A DNA stretch of 64,000 nucleotides from an uncultured Alistipes sp. Its GTDB lineage: Bacteria > Bacteroidota > Bacteroidia > Bacteroidales > Rikenellaceae. The stretch spans positions 48,134 through 112,133 of the forward strand of contig NZ_CASFQD010000015.1 of assembly GCF_949296715.1 (NCBI RefSeq). Direction: 5' to 3'. Under the pieces are notes generated by a model that saw nothing but the letters and a program-made list of their open reading frames with translations, was not told the origin of the DNA and made no database searches. Within the stretch, counting starts at the first letter, position 1. Every line of letters begins with the position of its first letter. A program made the position numbers and the translations under genes. Shown here piece by piece: positions 51,334 to 63,651 of the stretch.

Positions 51334-51801
51334 ATGATAGAGACAGACAAGATCATCGAAGCGGCCCGGCGACACCTCGAAGGCACGGACATGTTCGTGG
51401 TGGGATGCACGGCGACCCCCGGAAACGACATCGAGCTGACGATCGACAGCGACACGTCGGTGGACATCGACGCCTGCGTGGCGTTGAGCCGCGCCATCGA
51501 AGAGCAGTTCGACCGCGACGAGGAGGATTTCTCGCTGACCGTCACGTCGGCAGGCATCGGCTCCGAGCTGCGGTGCCTGCGCCAGCTGCGCAAGACGGTG
51601 GGCCGGTCGGTCGAGGTGCTGCTCACCAGCGGCGTGAAGATTCTGGCCAAGCTCGACGCGGCCGACGAAGAGGGCATCACCCTCTCCTACGAGGAGAAGC
51701 AGGCCGTCGAGGGCAGGAAGCGCAAGCAGCTGGTGAAGGTCACGCGCAGCTACCGCTACGACGAAATCAAATACACGAAGGAGTACCTCGACTTCAAATA
51801 A
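51334..51801 (+). CDS. rimP: Ribosome maturation factor RimP
   Basis: A 155-aa protein needed for 30S subunit maturation. The N-terminal domain shows GCTATPGNDIELTIDSDTSV and DIDACVALSRAIEEQFDRDE; the C-terminal Sm-like barrel shows ITLSYEEKQ and the lysine-rich KRKQLVKVTRSYRYDEIKYT. The start MIETDKI is preferred; 27 further codons upstream belong to the leader. It forms the classic rimP-nusA-infB operon. Confidence 0.93.
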   Translation: MIETDKIIEAARRHLEGTDMFVVGCTATPGNDIELTIDSDTSVDIDACVALSRAIEEQFDRDEEDFSLTVTSAGIGSELRCLRQLRKTVGRSVEVLLTSGVKILAKLDAADEEGITLSYEEKQAVEGRKRKQLVKVTRSYRYDEIKYTKEYLDFK

Positions 51802-51835
51802 CGCATAAAACCGAAAAAAAGATAAACGACAAGCA

Positions 51836-53068
51836 ATGGAAAATCTCAATCTCATCAGCAACTTTGCCGAGTTCAAGGAGCTGAAGAACATCGACAAATC
51901 GACGATGATCGGCGTGCTGGAGGATGTCTTCCGCCACGCGCTGCAGAAACAGTACGAAACCGACGAGAATTTCGACGTCATCATCAACCCCGAGAAGGGC
52001 GACCTCGAAATCTGGCGCAACCGCACCGTCGTGGAGGACGGCGCCGTCGAGAACCCCAACATGCAGATCGCCGTATCGGAGGTCAAGGCCATCGACCCGA
52101 CCTACGAGATCGGCGACGAATATGCCGATGAGATCAAGCTCGCGTCGTTCGGCCGCCGCGCCGTGCTGTCGCTGCGCCAGAACCTCGCCTCGCGCATCCT
52201 CGACCTCGAGAAGGCCAACCTCTACGAGAAGTACTCGGACAAGGTCGGCGAGATCGTCACGGGCGAGGTCTACCAGGTGTGGAAGAAGGAGGTGCTGATC
52301 CTCGACGACGACGAGAACGAGCTGATTCTCCCGAAGGCCGAGCAGATACCCAACGACTTCTACCGCAAGGGCGACACGATCAAGGCGATTGTCAAGTCCG
52401 TGGAGATGAACAACAACCAGCCGCGCATCATTCTCTCGCGCACGGCCAACCAGTTCCTCGAGCGGCTCTTCGAGCAGGAGGTTCCGGAGATTTTCGACGG
52501 GCTTATCACCATCAAGAAGATTGTGCGCATCCCGGGCGAGCGCGCGAAGGTGGCCGTCGAGTCCTACGACGAGCGCATCGACCCCGTGGGCGCCTGCGTC
52601 GGCATGAAGGGATCGCGCATCTACTCGATTGTCAAGGAGCTGCGCAACGAGAACATCGACGTGGTGAACTACACGGCCAACCCGCAGCTGATGATCCAGC
52701 GCACGCTGAACCCCGCGAAGATTTCGTCGATTACCATCGACGAGGAGAAGAAGACCGCTTCGGTCTACCTCAAGCCCGACCAGGTATCGCTGGCCATCGG
52801 CAAGGGCGGTCTGAACATCCGCCTCGCGAAGATGCTCACGGGCTACGACATCGACGTCTACCGCGAGGTCGAGGAGGAGGACGTGGCGCTCACCGAATTT
52901 GCCGACGAAATCGACGGCTGGATCATCGACGCGCTGAAGGCCGCCGGCTGCGACACGGCGAAGAGCGTGCTGGAGTTGCCCGTCGAGGAGATTGCCGCAC
53001 GCGCCGACCTGGAGCTGGAGCAGGCGCAGAAGGTTGTCGAAATCCTGAAGGCCGAATTCGAAGAGTAA
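51836..53068 (+). CDS. nusA: Transcription termination/antitermination protein NusA
   Basis: A 410-aa RNA-polymerase-binding factor. The N-terminal domain (NLISNFAEFKELKNIDKSTM) is followed by S1 (GEIVTGEVYQVWKKEVLIL) and two KH domains with the motifs GACVGMKGSRIYSIVKEL and SLAIGKGGLNIRLAKML. A short helical C-terminal region (LPVEEIAARADLELEQAQKV) follows. It is shorter than the E. coli protein because it lacks the repeated C-terminal acidic modules. It is co-transcribed with rimP and infB. Confidence 0.96.
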   Translation: MENLNLISNFAEFKELKNIDKSTMIGVLEDVFRHALQKQYETDENFDVIINPEKGDLEIWRNRTVVEDGAVENPNMQIAVSEVKAIDPTYEIGDEYADEIKLASFGRRAVLSLRQNLASRILDLEKANLYEKYSDKVGEIVTGEVYQVWKKEVLILDDDENELILPKAEQIPNDFYRKGDTIKAIVKSVEMNNNQPRIILSRTANQFLERLFEQEVPEIFDGLITIKKIVRIPGERAKVAVESYDERIDPVGACVGMKGSRIYSIVKELRNENIDVVNYTANPQLMIQRTLNPAKISSITIDEEKKTASVYLKPDQVSLAIGKGGLNIRLAKMLTGYDIDVYREVEEEDVALTEFADEIDGWIIDALKAAGCDTAKSVLELPVEEIAARADLELEQAQKVVEILKAEFEE

Positions 53069-53098
53069 CCGTACAGACAAAAACGAGAACACACAAAT

Positions 53099-55957
<2,859 letters not shown>

Positions 55958-55991
55958 GTATCAACTAACCCTATAAACTAAACTACACGGT

Positions 55992-57311
55992 ATGTTAACT
56001 CCCATTCACTTTACCACGCCGGAGGAGGCCGTCAAGGTCATCAAGTCGGGCGATCACGTGCATTTGAGTTCGGTTGCATCGGCACCGCAATGCCTCATCA
56101 ACGCCATGTGCGCCCGCGGCGAGGCCGGCGAGCTGAAGAACGTCCACATCCACCACCTGCACACGGAGGGTCCGGCACCCTATGCCGATCCGAAGTTCGA
56201 GGGTATTTTCCAGCTCGATTCGTTCTTCGTGGGCGGCAACGTCCGCAAGGTGACCCAGAGCGGCTATGCCGACTACATTCCGGTCTTCCTGAGCGAGACG
56301 CAGCGTCTGTACCGCTGCGGCGCCGTGCCGTGCAACGTGGCGATGATCCAGGTCTGCCCGCCCGACAAGCACGGATACGTTTCGCTGGGCACGTCGGTCG
56401 ACGCCACGCTGGCGGCCGTCGAGTGCGCCGACCACGTCATCGCCGTGGTGAACAAGCACGTACCGCGCGCCTTCGGTCAGGCCATGATCCCGATGTCGAA
56501 GATCGACACCTTCGTGCAGGACGACACGCCGCTCATGGAGGCCCATTTCTCCGAGCCGAACGAGGTGGAGACGGCCATCGGCAAGCACTGCGCCGCGCTG
56601 ATCGAGGACGGCGCCACGCTGCAGATGGGCATCGGCGCCATTCCGAACGCCGTGCTGTCGCAGCTGGGCGGCCACAAGAACCTGGGTATCCACACCGAGA
56701 TGTTCGCCGACGGCGTGCTTCCGCTCGTCGAGAAGGGCGTCATCAACGGCGAGGCCAAGAAGACCGACCCGGGCAAGATGGTTTCGACGTTCCTGATGGG
56801 TTCGCAGCGCGTCTACGACTTCATCGACGACAACCCGGGCGTGCTGATGATGGACGTGGGCTACACGAACGACCCCTACGTGATCGCGAAGAACGACCGC
56901 ATGACGGCCATCAACTCGGCCCTGCAGGTGGACCTCACGGGTCAGGTGTGCGCCGACTCGCTGGGTACGAAGTTCTGGTCGGGCGTCGGCGGTCAGATCG
57001 ACTTCGTCTACGGCGCTTCGCTCTCGAAGGGCGGCAAGGCGATCATCGCCATGCCTTCGATCACGAACAAGGGCGTCTCGAAGATCTGCCCGACGCTGCT
57101 CGACGGCGCAGGTGTCGTCACGACGCGCAACCACATCCACTGGTTCGTCACCGAGTTCGGTGCCGTGGACCTCTACGGCAAGACGATGCAGGAGCGCGCG
57201 CGGCTGCTGATCTCGATTGCGCACCCGTCGGCTCAGGAGGAGCTCGACCGTGCGGCATTCGAGCGCTGGGGATCGCACCACCACTACATCAAGAGCTACA
57301 TGGGCAAGTAA
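55992..57311 (+). CDS. Acetyl-CoA hydrolase/transferase family protein
   Basis: A 439-aa class I CoA-transferase. DGATLQMGIGAIPNAVLSQL and VGGQIDFVYGASLSKGGKAI are the family motifs; the catalytic Glu is likely within HTEMFADGVLPLVEKG. Related enzymes move CoA between acetyl-CoA or butyryl-CoA and succinate, acetate or 4-hydroxybutyrate, so a role in fermentation end-product formation is likely; the exact pair is unknown. It may be partly read from the infB operon. Confidence 0.88.
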   Translation: MLTPIHFTTPEEAVKVIKSGDHVHLSSVASAPQCLINAMCARGEAGELKNVHIHHLHTEGPAPYADPKFEGIFQLDSFFVGGNVRKVTQSGYADYIPVFLSETQRLYRCGAVPCNVAMIQVCPPDKHGYVSLGTSVDATLAAVECADHVIAVVNKHVPRAFGQAMIPMSKIDTFVQDDTPLMEAHFSEPNEVETAIGKHCAALIEDGATLQMGIGAIPNAVLSQLGGHKNLGIHTEMFADGVLPLVEKGVINGEAKKTDPGKMVSTFLMGSQRVYDFIDDNPGVLMMDVGYTNDPYVIAKNDRMTAINSALQVDLTGQVCADSLGTKFWSGVGGQIDFVYGASLSKGGKAIIAMPSITNKGVSKICPTLLDGAGVVTTRNHIHWFVTEFGAVDLYGKTMQERARLLISIAHPSAQEELDRAAFERWGSHHHYIKSYMGK

Positions 57312-57331
57312 CTGTTTCCGTGCAGTACATG

Positions 57332-57369
57332 AAGACGCCTTCCTGCGGATGCAGGAAGGCGTCTTTTGC
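57332..57369 (+). terminator. Terminator of the CoA-transferase gene
   Basis: aagacgccttcctgc (57332-57346) pairs perfectly with gcaggaaggcgtctt (57351-57365), followed by TTGC. Confidence 0.85.
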
Positions 57370-57426
57370 ATGGAGGCATTCGGTCCGGACAGGCTTGTAC
57401 CCGGAGTCGGACCGGAAGACAAAAAA

Positions 57427-57457
57427 GCGGACGAAACCGCATATTGGTTCCGTCCGC
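57427..57457 (-). terminator. Probable terminator of the 57.6-58.8 kb genes
   Basis: gcggacgaaacc (57427-57438) pairs with ggttccgtccgc (57446-57457) with one mismatch. On the minus strand T-rich sequence (TTTTTTG) follows. Confidence 0.5.
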
Positions 57458-57644
57458 CGCCAAAAAGCAACCAATCTGTCACGGCGCAGCGGCACCGCGG
57501 CAGGCCATCAGCCATCCGAAAAATTCTGTCGTTTCATCGAAGTTGTCCGCTCACCCCCTCTCCTCCGATTCACATCAGGACAACAATAAAACCGGCAAAG
57601 AATTTTTCACTCGGACAAGCTGTCATGCATTCAGATCAGTCCGG

Positions 57645-58079
57645 TCAGTCGATTCGTTTATAATACTCCTTGTCCGTACAGGTTCTGCCGTTGTCACCCC
57701 TGTAGTCATAAGCAAGGATCAGTTCGGTGGAGGTCAGTTTCTCAATACGATAGACTATCCGATCATAATTATCACTAATATCCAATAGGATAAGCCTATT
57801 TGATTCGACCGAATAGAGATAGTCCCGCGTAGAGAAATCGCCATAATATTCTTGCCTGATTTTCTTCATAATTCCATCTGCCTGGAATTTCTTTATCAAA
57901 ACAAAACCATATTCCTCACCCCACTCTTCATCCCAATAATCATCCTCTCCGTCGTAATCTTTGGTCAATTCCCAAGTTCCAATTAGTTTGGAAGCATCGA
58001 TCGAGGCTTGGTCATCCTTCGAGCAGCCGCTCCAGACGAGCGGGACCATGCAAAATAGAAAAGCAAAAAAACGTTTCAT
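57645..58079 (-). CDS. Lipocalin-like small lipoprotein
   Basis: A 144-aa lipoprotein starting MKRFFAFLFCMVPLVWSGC; a Met 4 codons earlier is possible. After an Asp/Ser-rich tether, KLIGTWELTKDYDGEDDYWD and the later alternating strands (YLYSVESNRLILLDISDNYD, TSTELILAYDYRGD) resemble the lipocalin-like domains that are common in Bacteroidetes lipoproteins. The role is unknown. The gene follows the outer-membrane protein gene by 13 bases, so the two are probably co-transcribed. Confidence 0.75.
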   Translation of the reverse strand: MKRFFAFLFCMVPLVWSGCSKDDQASIDASKLIGTWELTKDYDGEDDYWDEEWGEEYGFVLIKKFQADGIMKKIRQEYYGDFSTRDYLYSVESNRLILLDISDNYDRIVYRIEKLTSTELILAYDYRGDNGRTCTDKEYYKRID

Positions 58080-58092
58080 CTCCTTGTGCAAA

Positions 58093-58770
58093 TCAGAATT
58101 TCAGACCTACCTTGACGAAAAATGAATTGATCGAGGCCTTCTCGTCGTCGGTGCTGCCGTCATAGGTTTCGGAAAACTTCATCGACTGATGCTGAAGGCC
58201 GAACCCGAAATTAAACTGCCGGTAGTTGAATCCGATGCCGTACTCGCCGTAAAATCCGCCCTTGAGCCGGGTTTTCCAGGATACATCGTAGTCACTGCCG
58301 GAATCACCATAGGACGACGTGGCGCAAATGCTGCTGCCGAGGCTGACCGAGATGTAGGGCGCGAACTCCTCCGTCACGGGATAATACCCCTTCAGATTGA
58401 GGAATACGGGAATCATCAGCGTCTCCCAGTTCGGAGTATCATCGTATTCGGGGTCCATCTTGCCGTAGGCATACTGCACGCCGACACCCAGGCCGACAAA
58501 TCCGTACTGCGTGATCCGCACGCCGTGAACGGTCGAGATGAACGGACGCGAGTAGTTGGTCTTCTCGGTATCGCCGCCATCCTCCCACGTAAGCTTGCCG
58601 CTGGTGGCAAAGCCGACATTGAGCTCTCCCTGGTACCAGATATCCACGGAATGCGTGCTGGTTTTGTAGGTTTTTTCGCGATTTACGCGCGTAACCGTCG
58701 TCTTCTGTGCAAACGTTGCGACAGGAATGGCACACAGGAGTGCAAGAAGCAGAATACATGTTTTTTTCAT
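58093..58770 (-). CDS. Outer membrane beta-barrel protein
   Basis: A 225-aa protein with a signal peptide ending ATFAQ near residue 21. Alternating aromatic strands include VDIWYQGELNVGFATSGKLT, HGVRITQYGFVGLGVGVQYA, FNYRQFNFGFGLQHQ and the C-terminal FFVKVGLKF ending in Phe, the usual BAM signal. It is likely an eight-stranded porin-like or OmpW-like barrel. Function is unknown; it is co-transcribed with the lipocalin-like gene and 45 bases after the third gene of this group. Confidence 0.8.
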   Translation of the reverse strand: MKKTCILLLALLCAIPVATFAQKTTVTRVNREKTYKTSTHSVDIWYQGELNVGFATSGKLTWEDGGDTEKTNYSRPFISTVHGVRITQYGFVGLGVGVQYAYGKMDPEYDDTPNWETLMIPVFLNLKGYYPVTEEFAPYISVSLGSSICATSSYGDSGSDYDVSWKTRLKGGFYGEYGIGFNYRQFNFGFGLQHQSMKFSETYDGSTDDEKASINSFFVKVGLKF

Positions 58771-58815
58771 GGTACAAAAGTTTTGATGGTGAATAAATGA
58801 TTGTTGAAAAAGTCG

Positions 58816-59490
58816 CTACTTTGTCCGACTGACGGTCTCTTCGACATGGATCAGTGCATCTTCGTTTCCGATCTGTCCCTCCTTGAACAGCTCCTTGATC
58901 CAGCCGTCGCTGCGCGTGCCTTCGCGGAATCCCGTATAGACCGCGGGGAAACCGACCATCTCGACGATCATCACATACTTGCCGTCCCGCTCCACGGGCT
59001 CCTCGACCTGCACGGGGTTGCCGTCGACGTCGGTTGTCTGCACCGCATGCATTTTGTGCCGGATATTGAACTGCGGAAGCACGATCAGATCGGCGTTCGT
59101 CTCACGACAGAAATCATACGTAGCCTGGGCCTTCAGCAGATTCACGTCGATGGCTGCCACCTGCTTGCCGTCCATCAGCTTGCCGACGAGGTATTCGTTT
59201 CCGGACAGTCCCGACGGAACGTCCGTCCGGGCCGAACCGGTAAAGGTCGCCTTTTCATACGTTTTTCCGTCATTGTTTTTGGAAAGCACCTTGACGGAGG
59301 CGACCAGCGGCGTTACGAGCATTTCATGGCCCACTTCGAGACTGAAGGCCTCGGTATGTTCGAAGGTCTCCTGCACACCGGCCAAACGGGTCGTTGTTAT
59401 GGTCTTCGACGTACCGCGTTGAGCAAACGAGTAACTGCACGAAAACAGCGCGATACCCGCAAGCACGAAAGAAACTGTGAGTTTCCTCAT
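58816..59490 (-). CDS. Secreted hypothetical protein
   Basis: A 224-aa protein with a signal peptide (MRKLTVSFVLAGIALFSCSY, cleavage after SFAQ). MRKLTV was chosen as start because the 44 codons upstream include promoter sequence. The body has LEVGHEMLVTPLVASVKVLS, VGKLMDGKQVAAIDVNLLKA and FCRETNADLIVLPQFNIRHK, a pattern like bacterial proteins with a conserved two-layer fold, but I cannot name a family. It is the first gene of a probable three-gene unit with the barrel and lipocalin-like proteins. Confidence 0.7.
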   Translation of the reverse strand: MRKLTVSFVLAGIALFSCSYSFAQRGTSKTITTTRLAGVQETFEHTEAFSLEVGHEMLVTPLVASVKVLSKNNDGKTYEKATFTGSARTDVPSGLSGNEYLVGKLMDGKQVAAIDVNLLKAQATYDFCRETNADLIVLPQFNIRHKMHAVQTTDVDGNPVQVEEPVERDGKYVMIVEMVGFPAVYTGFREGTRSDGWIKELFKEGQIGNEDALIHVEETVSRTK

Positions 59491-59619
59491 AATACAAAGA
59501 ATTAGGGTACACCCCGACTCCTGTGATGCGATTACAACAAAAAGAAAGTGTGGAACTGCAATATCTGATATCAGGTAAGTCGAATAAAGGCCAAAATGAA
59601 AAAAAGAGCTAAACAAGTG

Positions 59620-59627
59620 CAAATATA
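59620..59627 (-). promoter_or_regulatory. -7 box for the 59.5-57.6 kb gene group
   Basis: TATATTTG on the minus strand, 130 bases before the first start codon. Confidence 0.6.
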
Positions 59628-59740
59628 ACCGTTGATATACTGCATTTTATGTGGTATCAAATTCGGGAATGACTTTTTAATTTGTCTTAATTCGTTGCAA
59701 GTTTCCTCGGGATATATGGGAACATATTCGGGAATTTATT

Positions 59741-59748
59741 TACCTTTG
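59741..59748 (+). promoter_or_regulatory. -7 box for the integrase pair
   Basis: TACCTTTG, 26 bases before the first integrase start. The decamer ATTCGGGAAT occurs at 59661-59670 and 59726-59735 in this region and could be a binding or attachment element. Confidence 0.65.
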
Positions 59749-59773
59749 TCATGTAATCAAAAAGGTATAGCAA

Positions 59774-61072
59774 ATGAAAATTTCCGTCTATCTGAAAAAA
59801 TGTTCCGCGACCACTTCAAACATCTGCTTCCGGGTACGGGAGAAGAACGTGGATATCAAAGTGGTTTCACCCATCGTGGTCCATGACAAGTATTGGGATG
59901 CCGATACCTTATGTTACAGGCGAACGACTGCCGTGACGGCCATTGAACAGAAGCGGGTGCCCGAACAGATCGCTGCCATCATCGAGAGAGCGGAAAAGAC
60001 CTTCTCGGAGAAGGCTGACGGCAAATGGATGAAACAGGTCATCGAGGATGTCCTGCATCCCACGCGAGCTTTTGAGCGTGATCACCCGAACCTGCTCCAC
60101 CGCATCCACGAGTACCTGGAAAAATATGACGGTGCGGAAAGAACCAAGGAGCACATCGTCCGCTTCGAGCGAACGATGACCAGGTATCACGAGTACCGGC
60201 GTGAATTATTGAGCGATACAGACTTCACTCTCTTCGTTGAAACTGTCACCCTGGGGCAGATGAACGACTTCAGGGAGTACGTCGCCAACGAGTACTTGCT
60301 CCGCCAGGAGTATCCTGACTTTTATATTCCCCGTATGCTCATCAACCACAAGCCCAAGCCTCTCTCCAACACGACCGTCATCAATATCATGAACCTTTTC
60401 TGCACGTTCCTGCACTGGTGCAAGAGAATGAAGTATTCCGACAACGAAGTCTATGCTGTCTATGGATGCAAGGAGCCGACCTACGGCGACCCGTTCTACC
60501 TCACATCGGAAGAGAGGAATGTCCTGTACGACGCGGACCTGAGCGACTGCCCGAAACTGGCTGTCATCCGGGACATTTTCGTGTTCCACTGCTATGTCGG
60601 TTGCCGTGTCGGTGATCTCTACAGGATGACCAAGGAGAACATCAAGGACGGTTTTCTGGAGTATATGCCTCAAAAGACCAAGAAGTGTCAGGCGAAAACC
60701 ATCAGGGTCCCATTGCATGAAATGGCGGTCAGAATACTGGAACGCTATAGCGGGAATACCGGCAAGCTACTTCCCTTCAAGCCCATCAACACTTACAATC
60801 TGGGTATACGGGAACTGCTGAAACATTGTGGCATCAACCGCGTGGTAACCATTCTTGACACGCACGGCTACAATACCGTGCAGAAACCCTTGTACGAGGT
60901 GGCCAGCAGCCACACGGCACGCAAGACTTTTGTAGGTAACCTGTACAGGCAGGTTCCGGACCCCAACCTGATTGCCTCCATGTCAGGCCACGTGGAAGGC
61001 AGCAGGGCCTTCCGGCGTTACCGGACGATAGATGATGACATGAAACGAAAACTTGTGGAAATGATAAACTGA
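59774..61072 (+). CDS. Tyrosine recombinase (integrase), first of a tandem pair
   Basis: A 432-aa site-specific recombinase. It has an N-terminal arm-binding region (MKISVYLKKCSATTSNICFR), a core-binding SAM-like domain and a C-terminal catalytic domain. The catalytic residues are visible: Arg in VGCRVGDLYRMT, HTARKTFVGNLY (HxxR), His in SMSGHVEGSRAF and the nucleophile Tyr in RYRTIDDDM. It resembles the paired integrases at the left end of Bacteroidetes conjugative transposons. It is 13 bases upstream of a diverged paralogue, and the two are probably co-expressed. Confidence 0.9.
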   Translation: MKISVYLKKCSATTSNICFRVREKNVDIKVVSPIVVHDKYWDADTLCYRRTTAVTAIEQKRVPEQIAAIIERAEKTFSEKADGKWMKQVIEDVLHPTRAFERDHPNLLHRIHEYLEKYDGAERTKEHIVRFERTMTRYHEYRRELLSDTDFTLFVETVTLGQMNDFREYVANEYLLRQEYPDFYIPRMLINHKPKPLSNTTVINIMNLFCTFLHWCKRMKYSDNEVYAVYGCKEPTYGDPFYLTSEERNVLYDADLSDCPKLAVIRDIFVFHCYVGCRVGDLYRMTKENIKDGFLEYMPQKTKKCQAKTIRVPLHEMAVRILERYSGNTGKLLPFKPINTYNLGIRELLKHCGINRVVTILDTHGYNTVQKPLYEVASSHTARKTFVGNLYRQVPDPNLIASMSGHVEGSRAFRRYRTIDDDMKRKLVEMIN

Positions 61073-61085
61073 GGAGGATATATAC

Positions 61086-62417
61086 ATGAAAGTAACAGCA
61101 TTTATCAGAAAAACATCGGCGAAAAACAACGTGACGGATCTTGCCCGGGTCTATTTCCGTGTCCGGGATATCGGTGGTGTGGACATAAAGGCCGCGAGCG
61201 AGCTGTCCATCAACCCGAACCATTGGAGTCCGGAGAGACAAGGCTACAAACCACGTGTGGCTCTTGTCTCGGAAGAGAAGAAGAACGCTTTCGACAGGGA
61301 TATCCAGCAAATTACCCACCTGATCACCAGGGAATACAGCCGTGGAGTTGACGGAAACTGGCTCAAGGGACTGATAGAAGAATACCATCACCCCAACATC
61401 AATGCAAGGGGCGGCAACAAAGCAGAGGAATACCTGTTGTCATACCAGATACAAAAATATGTTGACGAGACCCCACTCGCGTTCGAGAGCCGGAAACATC
61501 ATCTTGACAATCTCAACAAGGTACTCCGTTACGAGCGTTTCCGCCATGAGGTCATGCACCAGAGGGGCTTCCATCTTTGCATTGACTCCATCACGGCAGA
61601 TGACATAAGGGATTTCAAATTCTGGCTGCAGGAGGAGCACAAGTACGTTGACATGTATCCCGTGTTTTACCAGAACGAGGTCCGCCGTAATGTCGAGCAG
61701 GTACGTTCCGAGAACAGCATGTCGGGAAGCCTGTATCGCATACGCACCGTCGTCAAATGGTGCATCAAGCGTGGCCTTACACGAAATAATCCTTTCGACC
61801 AGTACCAGATCGCGCAGCCCATGTACGGAGACCCGTTCTACCTGACACTTGAAGAACGTGACAAGGTATATTATGCCGACTTAAGCGGCATGGGTGCCAG
61901 CTATCCGGTCTATCGTGACATCTTCATGTTCCAGTGCCTGATCGGTTGCCGTGTCAGTGACCTGAACAGGCTGACCAAGGCGAATATCGTGGACGGTTGC
62001 GTGGAGTACATCCCCCAGAAGACCAAGCTGGAGCACGCGGGCACGGTACGGGTCCCTCTTAACCAAAAGGCCTTGGATATACTGGAAAGGTACAAGGACC
62101 TGGAAGAAGCGCTGCTCCCGAGATTCTCGCATTTCGGCTACAACAAGAAAATAAAGGAGATTCTCAAATACGTGGGAATCGACCGTATGGTCAGGGTGCT
62201 CGACCCGAAGACGCGCGAGGATGTGGCAAGACCATTGTACGAGGTGGCCACCACCCACACGGCGAGGAAGACCTTCATCGGGAACCTGTACAAGCAGGTC
62301 AAGGACCCGAACCTGATTGCCTCCATGTCCGGGCACTCTGAAGGTAGCCGTGCCTTTGCCCGGTACCGCAAGATAGACGATGAAATGAAGAAAGAGCTGG
62401 TAAACCTTCTGGACTGA
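61086..62417 (+). CDS. Tyrosine recombinase (integrase), second of a tandem pair
   Basis: A 443-aa paralogue of the preceding integrase, with a good ribosome site (GAGGAGGATAT). Catalytic residues are GCRVSDLNRLT (Arg), THTARKTFIGNLYKQV (HxxR), SMSGHSEGSRAFARYR (His then Tyr in ARYRKIDDEM). PNLIASMSGH is identical in both proteins. The copies are too far diverged for a recent duplication. Both keep all active-site residues, so both could be active, perhaps as a hetero-tetramer; that is inference. Confidence 0.9.
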   Translation: MKVTAFIRKTSAKNNVTDLARVYFRVRDIGGVDIKAASELSINPNHWSPERQGYKPRVALVSEEKKNAFDRDIQQITHLITREYSRGVDGNWLKGLIEEYHHPNINARGGNKAEEYLLSYQIQKYVDETPLAFESRKHHLDNLNKVLRYERFRHEVMHQRGFHLCIDSITADDIRDFKFWLQEEHKYVDMYPVFYQNEVRRNVEQVRSENSMSGSLYRIRTVVKWCIKRGLTRNNPFDQYQIAQPMYGDPFYLTLEERDKVYYADLSGMGASYPVYRDIFMFQCLIGCRVSDLNRLTKANIVDGCVEYIPQKTKLEHAGTVRVPLNQKALDILERYKDLEEALLPRFSHFGYNKKIKEILKYVGIDRMVRVLDPKTREDVARPLYEVATTHTARKTFIGNLYKQVKDPNLIASMSGHSEGSRAFARYRKIDDEMKKELVNLLD

Positions 62418-62463
62418 CCGTTCTTTTTTTCACATATCCTTTTACATTCACCGATAATGCAAT

Positions 62464-63612
62464 ATGAATATGGACGAGCAGAAGTTGACATACGAACAAT
62501 TCAAGGAGGATATTCTCCAGTGGAAGAACACGCACCGTGAAGAATACAATCGCTTCTCGCGCCTGATGACAAACGGTGACGAGAGGCAGTATCTTGCCAT
62601 CTGCAAAGCCATATTCAGGCAGCTCCCCGGTATCAGGCGGGAATGGGAATTGTCCTGGAACGATGACAGTACGGATGGCCTTGCAAATATAAACATGCAG
62701 TTCGCGGAGAACGCGGTACCCGGGCAGATCGTGGATCTGTACAGGAAACAGAGGGAGGAAAACAATCCTCTGCCCGACAACGTTCCGCCGGTCACATTCT
62801 GGGGCAGGATAAAATCCTTTTTTAGCGGCAAATCTTCCAAGCCGGGTGTCACCCTTTCGGCACCGCTCGTGTTGAGCTGGCTGTATTACGGAAAGAGCTT
62901 TGAGGCGATGGTTTCCATGATAGAGAAACAGATGAAGAACCCGAAAGCTGACAATGCAGACAGGCTGGGTTGTTCCCTTGTCGTCAAGCAGATAATAAAC
63001 GTATCCATCAGGAACAGTTTCCGAACCCGGGCAGACTGGGACAGGTATTTTGCCATGAACAGCGCCATTGAAAAAGGCCATGTCGGCGAATGGGCCTTGC
63101 AGACCATCACGGCTGACATGGAAACCGATGAAGAAAGCAGGGATACGATTACAACCCGGACCGAAGACAGCGTCAGGGGACCTGTTGTACAACGCGTGGC
63201 CGGAAAGAAAAAAATCCAGGAACGGCCACTCGCCGATTATCTTGATCACGAGAACAAGGAAGTTGTATTACATCATATCCGCGACTTTATTTCCGTCAAT
63301 ACAAGTGCCATTCATCAGGCATTACCGTTCTATGTATTGAAGGAGCTCGGTCTGGTTGCCGGTATGCATACAGCCAAGGAGTACAGCATGGGGCTGACAT
63401 TGCAGTTCACGGATTTGCCGTCATTGAAAAGCGAGAGCGCCATACGGCAGTCGGTCGGGTTCCTGAGAACGGCAAAACATGTGATCAAGGACGGCAAAGA
63501 CCAGATGGCACCCCTGATAGAGAGTGACGAGAACCGGGAACTGTTCCAGAAATTGGCACAGGCTATCAGTAATATCCCAGGTACAGGCACGATGGCCATT
63601 GCAGAGAAATAA
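62464..63612 (+). CDS. Conjugative-element protein of unknown function
   Basis: A 382-aa soluble protein without a signal peptide. It starts MNMDEQKLTYEQFKEDILQW and contains PPVTFWGRIKSFFSGKSSK, LSWLYYGKSFEAMVSMIEKQ and FYVLKELGLVAGMHTAKEYS. I do not recognise a catalytic motif. It may belong to the DUF6043-type proteins that accompany integrases in Bacteroides elements, but this is a weak match by position and size only. It follows the second integrase by 46 bases. Confidence 0.6.
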   Translation: MNMDEQKLTYEQFKEDILQWKNTHREEYNRFSRLMTNGDERQYLAICKAIFRQLPGIRREWELSWNDDSTDGLANINMQFAENAVPGQIVDLYRKQREENNPLPDNVPPVTFWGRIKSFFSGKSSKPGVTLSAPLVLSWLYYGKSFEAMVSMIEKQMKNPKADNADRLGCSLVVKQIINVSIRNSFRTRADWDRYFAMNSAIEKGHVGEWALQTITADMETDEESRDTITTRTEDSVRGPVVQRVAGKKKIQERPLADYLDHENKEVVLHHIRDFISVNTSAIHQALPFYVLKELGLVAGMHTAKEYSMGLTLQFTDLPSLKSESAIRQSVGFLRTAKHVIKDGKDQMAPLIESDENRELFQKLAQAISNIPGTGTMAIAEK

Positions 63613-63651
63613 GGCCAATTATAACCTTTTCACGTTGTCACACGGATTTAT

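Larger units (their letters stand above)
57312..57644. other. Intergenic stretch at a GC shift
   Basis: The 333 bases contain two hairpins (57332-57365 and 57427-57457) and otherwise no recognised feature. GC content drops visibly from about 57.6 kb on. Confidence 0.6.
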
